DNA of 64,000 nucleotides, from NCBI GenBank assembly GCA_009780585.1, contig WQZS01000003.1, forward strand, positions 111,348-175,347, in the 5' to 3' direction. Of the stretch, positions 29,512-38,339 are shown piece after piece. The notes under the pieces are model-generated. The model searched no databases, was not told the DNA's origin, and saw only the letters and a list, made by a program, of their open reading frames with translations. How positions within the stretch are numbered: the first letter of the stretch is position 1; every line of letters starts with the position of its first letter. The DNA comes from Defluviitaleaceae bacterium (GTDB lineage Bacteria > Bacillota > Clostridia > Lachnospirales > WQUN01). The position numbers and the translations under genes were made by a program.

Positions 29512-30215
29512 TTTCCGGCAGAAAAATAAACGCCTTGGTGGGCAAGCAATTCAAAACCATGACATCGAACCCCTTCGTCATTACGCCGCTGTTATTGATC
29601 CCTTTTATGGCTTTTATGTTCTCCCTCGCCTTCGATTCGGAACTTTTGCCCGGCATGATACCGCTTCTGCTGGGTATGAACATGATATTAGGCGCGCCCA
29701 CAGTCATCAGTTGCCTCATCGCGGAGGAAAAAGAGAAGAACACCCTTAATGTGCTGATCACATCCACCGTATCTGTTTTGGATTTCCTGATCAGCAACGT
29801 GTTGATCGGTGTGGTATGCACCGTCGCGATCAATGTCTTCATCTTCTTCGTTATGAGCGCGGGGGATATTATTTCCTTCGGTACGTTTATGTTCTTGTCA
29901 AGCATCGGTGCGCTCGCTTCCGCGTTGTTGGGCGCGGTCATCGGCATCGCCGCCAAGAACCAAGCCGCCGCCAGCACCCTGGTTTCGCCGCTTATGCTCC
30001 TGTTGCTGCTGCCGACGTTCTTCCCCGATAACTTCTTGGTGGACAACGTCCTGTATTACTTCTTCACCGAGCAAGTGATCAATACCATGGGGGACATCGC
30101 TTTAAACGACGCTTCGCTTACCTGGATGCCGATGGCCGTCATCGCCGCCAACATCGCGGTGCTGGGTATCGCGTTCGGATGGTTCTATAAGAGGAAGGGG
30201 TTGGGGCTGGAGTAG
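29508..30215 (+). CDS. ABC-2 type permease
   Basis: A 235-residue integral membrane protein with about six helices, matching NatB/ABC-2 permeases (opening KINALVGKQFKTMTSNPFV; EEKEKNTLNVLITS coupling helix; helix-rich C-terminus). It partners the ATPase encoded just upstream. The substrate may be a peptide, drug or sodium. The stop directly abuts the convergent nucleoside hydrolase stop with no spacer. Confidence 0.9.
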   Translation: MISGRKINALVGKQFKTMTSNPFVITPLLLIPFMAFMFSLAFDSELLPGMIPLLLGMNMILGAPTVISCLIAEEKEKNTLNVLITSTVSVLDFLISNVLIGVVCTVAINVFIFFVMSAGDIISFGTFMFLSSIGALASALLGAVIGIAAKNQAAASTLVSPLMLLLLLPTFFPDNFLVDNVLYYFFTEQVINTMGDIALNDASLTWMPMAVIAANIAVLGIAFGWFYKRKGLGLE

Positions 30216-31112
30216 TTAAACCTTTCCCACCTTCTTAAACAAATCCAGGAAAATCCCATCCCTGTTAACGAAATAGGCTACCTTCATCGCGTGGCGGTGC
30301 GCGTCGTGGAGGTAGCCGTTGTCATAAGTCGGCAGGGGCGCGGGTACGGTCACGTCCTTTACGTATTTATCCCCCAAGAGCCACGCCACCACGGAAATGT
30401 CCCATATCACGCGGCTCCAAGCGGCGTTGCCGCCGTCGTGTACAGCCGCATGGCAGGTGATGCCGTAGAGGTAATCGCCCAGGGGGGATTTGCCCTTGCA
30501 ATGCTCGCGCAGCTCGGGTTCGGTGGTCATTAAATGGGAAACAACACCCATGCAGGGGAGCTGTACCAACGCGCAGCCGCTGTTGAATACCACCCGCGCG
30601 GCGGCGATATCCTGCACCATGTTAAACTCCGCCCATTTGAGATTGGCCCACGAATGTGCTTGGCCGCCCAGCCACACGACCACGATACGGTCGCGGATGG
30701 CGGGTTCCATCAGCAACGCGGACGCGATGTTGGTGATGCACCCGATGGTGAGTACGTACAAGGGATCGTCGGGGGTATGCGCCAGGGCGCGTTTGACCAA
30801 ATCACGCGCGGCTTCGGATTCGACGGGTGTTTTTTCGTCGGGCAGGTAAGTTTTGCTGCCGCGGTATGCGGGGAAGCCCTTGTGTCCGCACAATTCCAGC
30901 ACGCGGAGGATTTCCTCGTAGCTTTTTTCCATGCCTTCGGCGGGGGTGGCGGCGTTTTGGTTGGCGAAGGGCGCGGCGTAGATGGCTTGCGGACGGATCT
31001 TCTCCGTGGAAAGCATGAAGTACGCCAGCGCGAATTGGTCGTCGATTTCGTTGTACGTGTCGGTGTCGAGCACGGCGTTGACGATGCCTGTGGGTTGGGT
31101 GAGGTTTTTCAT
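30216..31112 (-). CDS. nucleoside hydrolase
   Basis: A 298-residue IUNH-fold enzyme cleaving N-glycosidic bonds of ribonucleosides. The calcium site DTDTYNEIDD at about 17-26 is the family hallmark (DTDxxxExDD variant of DxDxxxDD). LTIGCITNIASAL and EFNMVQDIAAARVV provide the other ligand-binding loops, and His in the C-terminal part (LHDAHRHAM) may be the general acid. Base preference unclear. Ribosome site AAAGGAG. Confidence 0.88.
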   Translation of the reverse strand: MKNLTQPTGIVNAVLDTDTYNEIDDQFALAYFMLSTEKIRPQAIYAAPFANQNAATPAEGMEKSYEEILRVLELCGHKGFPAYRGSKTYLPDEKTPVESEAARDLVKRALAHTPDDPLYVLTIGCITNIASALLMEPAIRDRIVVVWLGGQAHSWANLKWAEFNMVQDIAAARVVFNSGCALVQLPCMGVVSHLMTTEPELREHCKGKSPLGDYLYGITCHAAVHDGGNAAWSRVIWDISVVAWLLGDKYVKDVTVPAPLPTYDNGYLHDAHRHAMKVAYFVNRDGIFLDLFKKVGKV

Positions 31113-31205
31113 TTGAGGTGCTCCTTTCGGTGATACATATTATGGCATTTAACCAAGACAATCCGTAACTTGTACCATAATAGGGGACAAGTTCGGGATA
31201 TAAAG

Positions 31206-31236
31206 TTAACTTCTGTCCTACTAGGTCAGAAGTTAA
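31206..31236. repeat. palindromic repeat copy upstream of UroD-like genes
   Basis: TTAACTTCTGTCCTA, C, TAGGTCAGAAGTTAA. Its 3' end lies 3 bases before a TATAAT (31240-31245), so it occupies the -35 to -13 interval of the probable promoter and could act on it. Confidence 0.85.
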
Positions 31237-31274
31237 TGGTATAATAAACCAAAATACCGGAGAGGGGAACTCAT

Positions 31275-32357
31275 ATGACGGAACTCACGGGCATCGAGCG
31301 CACCGCGCGGATATTGGAACGTAAAAAAGCCGACCGCATCGGCGTGTACGAGCATTTTTGGCCGGACACGCAAGCGGCGTACGTAAAAGCGGGTCACATT
31401 AAGCCGGATGAGGACATCCAAGACCATTTCGGCTTGGACCTGCGCGAAAGCTGGGCCTTTAATTACACGGCGGACTTGGACTTCGGCTGGGAAGTGCTGG
31501 AGGAAACCGAAGACACGAAGCTGGTGAAGAACGGCAACGGCGCGACCCTCCGCCATCATAAAAAACACAGCACCACTCCCGAAAACGTGAACTACACCGT
31601 CAAGGAACGCCCCCAATGGGAAAAAGTGCGCCATCTGCTGACGAACATCGACGAACGACGCATCGACTTCGAAGGCTACCGCGCGGCGAAGGCGGACGCG
31701 AAGGCGAAGAACAAATTCTTCACGTGCGCGGGGGCGAATGTCTTTGAACTTCTTCACCCCATATGCGGGCACGAGCATATGCTGATGGGCATGGCGCTGG
31801 ACCCGGACTGGATTACCGACATGGTCAGCGTCTATACCGACTTGACGATTACCCTGCAGGAAATCCTTTTCGCCAAGGAAGGCAAGCCCGACGGCGTTTT
31901 TTACTATGATGATTTAGGGTATAAACAAAAACCCTTCCTTTCCCCCGCCATGTATAAGGAACTTATCTTCCCCGGGCATAAGCGCACGATCGACTTCGCT
32001 CACGGGCAAGGCTTGCCCGTCATTTTGCATAGCTGCGGCTATGTGGAGCCGCTATTACCCGGCTTCGTGGAAGCGGGCATTGACTGTCTGCACGCCATCG
32101 AAATTAAGGCGGGTATGGATTTGCTGCGGATTTATAAAAATTTCGGTGATAAAATCGCCTTCATGGGCGGCTTGGACGTCCGCGCCTTGTATAACAATGA
32201 CAAAAACGAAATCGACCGCGAACTGGAAGCGAAAGTCCCCATTATTAAACAAGGGTTCGGCTTCTGCCTGCACAGCGACCACTCGATACCGAGCAACGTA
32301 AAATATGAAACTTATAAATATTTCATCGAAAAGGGATTCGAACTGGGGAGGTATTAA
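31275..32357 (+). CDS. uroporphyrinogen-decarboxylase-fold protein (methyltransferase-like)
   Basis: A 360-residue UroD-superfamily protein. VILHSCGYVEPLLPGFVEAG at about 256 contains the His-x-Cys zinc pattern of MtaA/CmuA corrinoid methyltransferases, and FMGGLDVRAL is the matching C-terminal barrel loop. It lacks the N-terminal arginine cluster of true heme-pathway HemE, so methyl transfer is likelier than decarboxylation. It is two bases upstream of a second UroD-like gene, which suggests a paired system. Starts after GAGAGGGGAA. Confidence 0.82.
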   Translation: MTELTGIERTARILERKKADRIGVYEHFWPDTQAAYVKAGHIKPDEDIQDHFGLDLRESWAFNYTADLDFGWEVLEETEDTKLVKNGNGATLRHHKKHSTTPENVNYTVKERPQWEKVRHLLTNIDERRIDFEGYRAAKADAKAKNKFFTCAGANVFELLHPICGHEHMLMGMALDPDWITDMVSVYTDLTITLQEILFAKEGKPDGVFYYDDLGYKQKPFLSPAMYKELIFPGHKRTIDFAHGQGLPVILHSCGYVEPLLPGFVEAGIDCLHAIEIKAGMDLLRIYKNFGDKIAFMGGLDVRALYNNDKNEIDRELEAKVPIIKQGFGFCLHSDHSIPSNVKYETYKYFIEKGFELGRY

Positions 32358-32358
32358 T

Positions 32359-33456
32359 ATGTACACAGCGGAACAAAAACGCAACCGCCACCGCCGCTTT
32401 TGGCAGCCGCTTGAAAAAGGGGAAGGCGCGTACATCGCCGTACAGTCCCCCATCGACGATACGGGCACGCAAATCGGCCGCTTCAGCCCCGCCGTCAGCA
32501 AGGAGGAAAACTTGCTGGACGTAAGCCGCTGCGTGGAAAGAGCCGAAGCTACCGTTGCCGGTACGTACTTCGGGCTGGACGCGATCCATTCCCATTTTAT
32601 CAACTTCGGGCCGGGGGTACAGGCGGCCTTCTTCGGCGCGCCGTATACCATCACGGATAACAGCGTATGGTTTGATTTAAACCCGCCGATCAAATCGTGG
32701 GACCCCATGCCCGACCTAAAAATGAACCGTGAACACGAGCTCTACAAAGCCACCGAGGCGCAAACCCGCGCGTTGTGCGCGGCTTCAAAGGGCCGTTATG
32801 CTGTTTCCTATACCGACATCGGCGGGCAGTACGACATCCTTTTTTCCCTGCGCGGCGAGGATTTGTTTATGGATATGCTGGACTGCCCCGAAACCGTTTT
32901 GGCCGCCGAGGATAAGCTGGACGCGGCTTTTATAGAATATTTCAATACCCTGACTGATATCATCCGCCCCGCGGGCTTGGGCTTTACCAATTGGATGCCC
33001 GTCGTAAGCGATGTGCCTTGGTACCCCATCCAATGCGATATGTCGGTCATGCTTTCGCCCAAACAATTCGAAAGGTTCGTACTGCCGTCGCTGGACCGCG
33101 TTTCCGCGGCCATCGGCCAAACGATCTACCACCTCGACGGCCCGGAGGAAATCCGCCACCTCGACATGCTGCTTTCGCTCAAATATGTAAACGCCATCCA
33201 ATGGGTACCCCTGCCGACGCTGGCCCTGCCCGGCGGCGGCTATACGCAAAACTTCGCCGACAAAATGTCGCTGGACATTTACCGCCACGCCAAGGCCGCG
33301 GGCAAGAAAATCATGCTCTACGGCGTACGCGCGGAGCAAATTCAGACGATTTTTAACGCGGTGGGGCGGGATGGGATATTTATTTATACGTACTGCGGTA
33401 CGAGGAAGGACGCGGACGCGTTGGTAGAACACGCGGAAAGAAATTGGGTGCGTTGA
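32359..33456 (+). CDS. second UroD-like protein
   Basis: A 365-residue protein distantly related to the preceding one: a UroD-type barrel with TIYHLDGPEEIRHLD in place of the HxC loop, and ALPGGGYTQNF near the C-terminus. The zinc Cys is absent, so it may be a partner or a decarboxylase-like paralogue. Similar proteins occur in gut Firmicutes sugar and aromatic-compound loci, but the role is unknown. The ATG at 32359 follows GGGAGGT and starts one base after the previous stop. Confidence 0.78.
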   Translation: MYTAEQKRNRHRRFWQPLEKGEGAYIAVQSPIDDTGTQIGRFSPAVSKEENLLDVSRCVERAEATVAGTYFGLDAIHSHFINFGPGVQAAFFGAPYTITDNSVWFDLNPPIKSWDPMPDLKMNREHELYKATEAQTRALCAASKGRYAVSYTDIGGQYDILFSLRGEDLFMDMLDCPETVLAAEDKLDAAFIEYFNTLTDIIRPAGLGFTNWMPVVSDVPWYPIQCDMSVMLSPKQFERFVLPSLDRVSAAIGQTIYHLDGPEEIRHLDMLLSLKYVNAIQWVPLPTLALPGGGYTQNFADKMSLDIYRHAKAAGKKIMLYGVRAEQIQTIFNAVGRDGIFIYTYCGTRKDADALVEHAERNWVR

Positions 33457-33462
33457 TGATTA

Positions 33463-33657
33463 TTAAAAATACTTACCCAATCCTGCTTTCTTCAGGATTT
33501 CGTTAGCCGAATGGCGGCTTTTTATTTCACCATCTACCGAAGCGGTTCGCTTTGTTACGTCGTTGTACCATATTACATGGTCCCCTTTGCCTTTACGCGC
33601 AACAATGAACCCGTTGTTTGATAATATTTTACGCACTTGCTTTGTATAGTCAGCCAT
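33463..33657 (-). CDS. hicA: HicA-family mRNA interferase toxin
   Basis: A 64-residue double-stranded-RNA-binding-fold protein. VRKILSNNGFIVARKGKGDHVIWYN has the HicA catalytic His (in GDHVIW), and HSANEILKKAGL is the C-terminal helix. By family it cleaves mRNA until bound by its HicB partner. It follows the antitoxin with a one-base overlap (TAATG), antitoxin first. Confidence 0.9.
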   Translation of the reverse strand: MADYTKQVRKILSNNGFIVARKGKGDHVIWYNDVTKRTASVDGEIKSRHSANEILKKAGLGKYF

Positions 33658-33881
33658 TAGACCGCCGCCGCCAACTGCGTCAAACGTTCGGCTTTGAATA
33701 ATAGATTTACGGGACCGATATAATTACATGTGAATTCCAGCATATCCGGCATAGCGATTTTCACGCGTTCCATTAATGCTTCCAAAGAATTTGATTCCAA
33801 TACCAGCCCGTACCTGTCGTCGGAAGCTGCCGTCCATCTTTGTGATTCGTCATCGAAGGTACAAATAATTGTACAATTCAT
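33657..33881 (-). CDS. hicB: HicB-like (DUF1902) antitoxin
   Basis: A 74-residue protein with the DUF1902/HicB N-terminal fold (MNCTIICTFDDESQRW, LVLESNSLEALMERVKIAMPDML). It neutralises the adjacent HicA. It lacks an evident C-terminal DNA-binding module, as in the short DUF1902 class. The ATG at 33881 has GAGGTG at 6-base spacing, better than a TTG three codons earlier. Confidence 0.85.
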   Translation of the reverse strand: MNCTIICTFDDESQRWTAASDDRYGLVLESNSLEALMERVKIAMPDMLEFTCNYIGPVNLLFKAERLTQLAAAV

Positions 33882-33990
33882 ATAAAACACCTCTTTTTTC
33901 CCATTTTACCATATTCAACGCGTTTGCGTGATTATACCGGAATATCTCGTTGTTTGTCAGTTTCAAACAATCAAAGAATGCCCTTTCCGT

Positions 33991-34941
33991 TTACCCCACA
34001 ACCCCCAGCACCCGTATCCCGTAAATAATCAGCGTCAGCGTAAACGCCGACAGCAGCGTGCTTATGATCACGATCGTACCCGCCACGTACCCGTCGCCGC
34101 CCATCTCCACCACCATGGAATAGCCCGCGATAGCCGACGGCACGCCCCCCATAATGGTCATCGCGGCAAGGTCATACCCGCGGAAGCCCAGCAAATACCC
34201 CGCCCCCGCGAAGGCAATCGGCAACAGGATAATCTTGACGAAGCTCCCCCACATCGCGTATTTGAACTTTTTATCAAAGCCCGTAAACTTCATGCTCGCG
34301 CCGATACACAGCAGCGCCAAGGGCGTAGCCATGTCGGCGATATAACCCAGCGAGTCATCGATGATAACCGGCAGGCGTATGCCCGGCAGCACCAATCCCA
34401 GCCCGAGTGCCGTCGTTATGATGATCGGATTCTTGACAATCGTAAGCATAACCCCGCCCGGGGTTATTTTTTTATCCTTCCCGCAGGTGGAGGCTAGCAA
34501 TAAAATTGACAGAACGTTCGCAACCGGAAGGACAAAGGTGACCACCATCGTCGCGCGGATCAGCCCCGCCTCCCCGGCGAGCAGCGTCATTAGGGGTATC
34601 CCCAGGAACGCCTGGTTCCCGCGGAACGAACTCAACACAAACGCCCCGCGCACGGGCTTATCCTTGATCAAAGGCGTGGCGGACAGCCATACCGCCGAAG
34701 CCGTCACCACCGTAATGACAAGCATCGCGGTTACGAAGCGCGGGTCAAACAACTCACGGATATCCGCCCGGTAAATACTGCGGAAAATAATCACCGGCAG
34801 CCCTATGTAAAACATCAGCTTATTGCCGCCTGCCGCGAACGCGTCCCCGATCATATTTATCCGCTTTAACCCAAATCCCAGCAAAAGCACCATAAACAAA
34901 GGCATAACAATACCCAAGCTAAACAACAAATCCGAAAGCAT
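33991..34941 (-). CDS. AEC-family transporter
   Basis: A 316-residue membrane protein with about ten helices and the auxin-efflux-carrier pattern (GNKLMFYIGLPVIIFRSI; SSFRGNQAFLGIPL; the central hydrophilic loop at about 165; PLALLCIGASM). Bacterial members export organic acids such as malonate or malate. Start at 34941 is preceded by TAGGAGA. Substrate unknown. Confidence 0.9.
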   Translation of the reverse strand: MLSDLLFSLGIVMPLFMVLLLGFGLKRINMIGDAFAAGGNKLMFYIGLPVIIFRSIYRADIRELFDPRFVTAMLVITVVTASAVWLSATPLIKDKPVRGAFVLSSFRGNQAFLGIPLMTLLAGEAGLIRATMVVTFVLPVANVLSILLLASTCGKDKKITPGGVMLTIVKNPIIITTALGLGLVLPGIRLPVIIDDSLGYIADMATPLALLCIGASMKFTGFDKKFKYAMWGSFVKIILLPIAFAGAGYLLGFRGYDLAAMTIMGGVPSAIAGYSMVVEMGGDGYVAGTIVIISTLLSAFTLTLIIYGIRVLGVVG

Positions 34942-35025
34942 ATGTACCCATCTCCTATTTTTTATTCCAATTCTATTATACACCCTCCCGTGTCTAACGG
35001 GATATCGCGACGCATAAATTATACA

Positions 35026-36120
35026 ATGGAAAAAAACGTGAGCCGTATACGCCGTACCGTACGACGGCGCATGGTTTTGGGTGTGATGCTCCTAACCTGC
35101 GTGATGCTGTTTGCGTGGACGCGGTTAAATCCGTCGCGGGACGCGTTCCCCCTTTTCGGTTACGAAAGCGGCGTGTACGAAAACGGCATGGCCGATAACG
35201 CTTTACCCTTTATTCCGCGCGGGTCGGCGGATTACAACCGCTACCCCGACGCGTTGCTCGTAGGCTTGCGGGACATGATTTTTTCCCCGCCGCCGGATTT
35301 GCCCCCGCGGGAGCTGACCCGCACGGCGGATTCGCCGGAATACCGTGAAGTGCTTTCGGACTTCGCATATATAAGAGGCAATATCTTTTTGGAAGACCCT
35401 TCGACGATCCTCCTGCCCGAAGACATCGATGTCCCCGCCTTCCTCGAAGCCGACTTGCGCATCGACCCCACCCTGCCCGGCCCGCATGTGCTGATCTTCC
35501 ATACACATTCCACGGAATGGTTCATCGATACGGAAATGTACAACCCCGAAACGGGCATCGTCGCGGTGGGCCGCTATTTAGCGCAAATTTTGTCCGAGCA
35601 ATACGGCTTGGAGGTGCTGCACCACACGGGCAGCTTCGATATCGTGGACGATGTCCCCAACCGCCTGGGCTCTTATGAACGTATGGAGCCCGTCATTACC
35701 GCCCTCCTCGCGGAAAATCCCACCATCCAGCTCGTCATCGACCTGCACCGCGACGGCGTTTTGGACGGAGTCGGTCCCTTTACCCATTACATCGACGGCG
35801 TACCCACGGCACGCTTGATGTTTTTTAACGGCCTTTCCCGTCGCAACGTAAACGGGCAGCCCGTACCCACCGCATGGCTGCCCAACCCGTACCGGCAGGA
35901 AAACCTTCAATTCAGCTTCCAGGCCCAGCTCGCCGCCAATCGGCTGTTCCCCGGGCTTAACAGGCGTATTTATCTGCGCGCGTACCGTTACAGCCTGCAC
36001 ATACATCCGCGCACGTTATTCGTGGAGGTGGGCAACCAATACAATACATTGCGGGAAGCGAAGAACGCCATGTATCCCCTCGCGCGTATCATCGCCGAGG
36101 TGGTGCTGGCGGAAAGGTAA
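35026..36120 (+). CDS. spoIIP: stage II sporulation protein P-like amidase/endopeptidase
   Basis: A 364-residue protein with an N-terminal membrane helix (about 18-36) and a SpoIIP-type catalytic domain: HVLIFHTHSTEWF (zinc His), VVIDLHRDG-like LVIDLHRDGVL, and the C-terminal TLFVEVGNQYNTLREAKNAM. In sporulating Firmicutes SpoIIP works with SpoIID and SpoIIM to thin septal peptidoglycan during engulfment, so this is the main sign that the organism makes endospores. The ATG at 35026 has no clear ribosome site; a TATTAT box lies at 34974-34979. Confidence 0.9.
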   Translation: MEKNVSRIRRTVRRRMVLGVMLLTCVMLFAWTRLNPSRDAFPLFGYESGVYENGMADNALPFIPRGSADYNRYPDALLVGLRDMIFSPPPDLPPRELTRTADSPEYREVLSDFAYIRGNIFLEDPSTILLPEDIDVPAFLEADLRIDPTLPGPHVLIFHTHSTEWFIDTEMYNPETGIVAVGRYLAQILSEQYGLEVLHHTGSFDIVDDVPNRLGSYERMEPVITALLAENPTIQLVIDLHRDGVLDGVGPFTHYIDGVPTARLMFFNGLSRRNVNGQPVPTAWLPNPYRQENLQFSFQAQLAANRLFPGLNRRIYLRAYRYSLHIHPRTLFVEVGNQYNTLREAKNAMYPLARIIAEVVLAER

Positions 36121-36192
36121 AAACGGTAAATTTATGTCATGGATTATTTCCCCCATTTGTGCTAGCATCTTACGGACAAAGGTGGGGAATTT

Positions 36193-37155
36193 ATGTATGA
36201 GAGCAAAATAACCAACAACGATCAAGCCGTAAGGACCATGAAGGCGATCATCGGCAACGTGGAAAAGGTCATCGTGGGTAAGCGTTACGCCGTATCGCTG
36301 GTGATGGCGACGCTGGCGTGCCGCGGGCATGTGCTGATCGAAGACGTACCCGGCGTGGGTAAGACAAGCCTGGTGGCCGCGCTGGCCAAGTCGGTCAACG
36401 GGAGCTTTAAGCGCATACAATTTACGCCCGACATCATGCCGTCGGACATCACGGGTTATTCGGCGTTCTCGCCCAAGACGGGCGAGTTCGAATACCGCGC
36501 GGGCGCGGTGATGAGCCAGTTCGTGCTGGCGGACGAAATCAACCGCACCTCCCCCAAGACGCAGTCGAGTTTGCTTGAGGTCATGGAGGAAAACACCGTA
36601 ACCGTGGACGGGGAAACCTACGCCGTCCCCGCCCCCTTCATCGTATTGGCTACGCAAAATCCGGTCGAGTACCTCGGGACGTACGCGCTCCCCGAGGCAC
36701 AGCTCGACCGTTTTTTCATGAAGATCACGCTGGGGTATCCGGACGATAAGGAAGAAAGCAAGATGCTGGACCGCTTCCGGGGGAGAAGCCCGCTTGCTGA
36801 GCTCGAGCCCGTGGCCGAAGGCGAGGACATCGTCGCCATACAAGGGTTGGTCGAGCAAATCCACGCGGACGACGCCATCAACCAATTCGTCGTCTCGATC
36901 GCCCGGTATACCCGCCAACAGGAGGACGTCGCCCTGGGCGCGAGCCCCCGCGCAAGCCTGTGCCTGTACAAAGCCGCACAGGCGTGGGCCTTGTATAACG
37001 GGCGCGATTACGTGATACCCGACGACGTGATCCAAATGGCCCCGCATATATTGGAACACCGCATCCTGATGAAGCAGGAAGCGGCCGTTAAAAAAGTCCG
37101 CGTGCAGGATATTATCGGCCGCGCGTTGAAAGAGGCTACCGGAGCGGTATTGTAA
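36193..37155 (+). CDS. MoxR-family AAA ATPase
   Basis: A 320-residue AAA+ chaperone: Walker A EDVPGVGKT at about 50-58, Walker B VLADEINRTSPKTQS, sensor 1 VLATQNPVEYLGTY, and a C-terminal lid with ALGASPRAS. MoxR proteins act with DUF58 and transglutaminase partners, the order seen here. AGGTGGGG precedes the ATG. The next gene overlaps as TAATG. Confidence 0.93.
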   Translation: MYESKITNNDQAVRTMKAIIGNVEKVIVGKRYAVSLVMATLACRGHVLIEDVPGVGKTSLVAALAKSVNGSFKRIQFTPDIMPSDITGYSAFSPKTGEFEYRAGAVMSQFVLADEINRTSPKTQSSLLEVMEENTVTVDGETYAVPAPFIVLATQNPVEYLGTYALPEAQLDRFFMKITLGYPDDKEESKMLDRFRGRSPLAELEPVAEGEDIVAIQGLVEQIHADDAINQFVVSIARYTRQQEDVALGASPRASLCLYKAAQAWALYNGRDYVIPDDVIQMAPHILEHRILMKQEAAVKKVRVQDIIGRALKEATGAVL

Positions 37156-38339
37156 TGAACCGCAGCCGAATCCTGTACGGCGCGCTGTTTTTATTGATCC
37201 TTACCTTAGCATGGGTATACGGCGAACGGCTGCTTTACCTTGCGCTGATCGTCTTTGCGGCGATGCCCGCCGCTTCCTTGGTTATTACTTTTATCATGCT
37301 CCGTTCGCTGCTCATCCACCAAACCGTCCCCAAATCCGTCGTAAAGAACGAAACCGATTCCATCACCCTCCAAATGTTCAACCCCACGCCCATGCCCTTC
37401 GTGAACATCGGGTGTACCTTCCGTACCGACGACCTCGCCATCGAAACCGAAGCGGGTACAGCCTTCCGTTTAAGGGCCTTCCAACGGGCAAGCAAGGAAA
37501 TCCCCTTCACCGCAAAGTATCGGGGGCATTACCGACTGGGCCTCCAAACCGTTTACGCGTCGGATTTGATGGGCCTTTTCCGGCTCAAACGCAGGCTGGA
37601 CCGCGCGGCCGATATCACCGTCCTGCCCCGCGTCGTGGATATGTCGGGCTTCCCCCTGACCATGAACCTCTTGACCCAGGCACATTCCCGCTACGATATC
37701 AAGGACGAGGATTACGCCGTGATATCCGACATCCGCCCGTATTTACCCACCGATTCGATCAAACGCGTGCATTGGAAGCTGACCGCCAAGCGTAACGAAT
37801 GGCTGGTAAAGAATTTCCAATCCAACGCGCTTAACAAGGTCACGATATTGCTTGACTCTACACGCCTCCCCCTGCGCCGAAAGGAGCAAATCGTCCTGGA
37901 GGACAATATGGTCGAGCTGGCCATGGGGCTTTCGCGTTTTTGCCTGCGCAAAGGGATGCCTGTGGATTTTTCGGCGGGGGAAGGGCATACCCTCTCCTGC
38001 CAAAACCCGGCTATGTTCGAATCGATCTACCGGATCGGGAGCAAGCTCTCCTTTACCGAAACGCCTTCGCTTAACCCCCAATCCATGCTTACCCATTGCC
38101 TTAACGAAGCCAGCGGGTACCTCAACGCCGTCATCATGACCCCGCGCCTCGACGCCGCTTTATACGAACGTATACTAAACGGCATGAACAACGGCTATTA
38201 CATCGCTGTCCTGTATTTTTCCGCGCCGATAAAGGACACCGATTCGGAAAATATTTATACGTTGCTGTCCGAAGGCGGCGCGCCCTGCTTCCGCGTCACG
38301 GAGGAAAGCCTCGTACACGAAGGAAAGGAGGCCGCGTAA
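37155..38339 (+). CDS. DUF58-domain membrane protein
   Basis: A 394-residue protein with two N-terminal helices (about 8-25, 30-50), an immunoglobulin-like stretch and the DUF58 core DYAVISDIRPYLPTDSIKRV near 187, followed by KRNEWLVKNFQ. DUF58 proteins form a von-Willebrand-like fold and partner with MoxR. It overlaps genes on both sides by a TAATG junction, so the three-gene unit is co-translated. Confidence 0.88.
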   Translation: MNRSRILYGALFLLILTLAWVYGERLLYLALIVFAAMPAASLVITFIMLRSLLIHQTVPKSVVKNETDSITLQMFNPTPMPFVNIGCTFRTDDLAIETEAGTAFRLRAFQRASKEIPFTAKYRGHYRLGLQTVYASDLMGLFRLKRRLDRAADITVLPRVVDMSGFPLTMNLLTQAHSRYDIKDEDYAVISDIRPYLPTDSIKRVHWKLTAKRNEWLVKNFQSNALNKVTILLDSTRLPLRRKEQIVLEDNMVELAMGLSRFCLRKGMPVDFSAGEGHTLSCQNPAMFESIYRIGSKLSFTETPSLNPQSMLTHCLNEASGYLNAVIMTPRLDAALYERILNGMNNGYYIAVLYFSAPIKDTDSENIYTLLSEGGAPCFRVTEESLVHEGKEAA

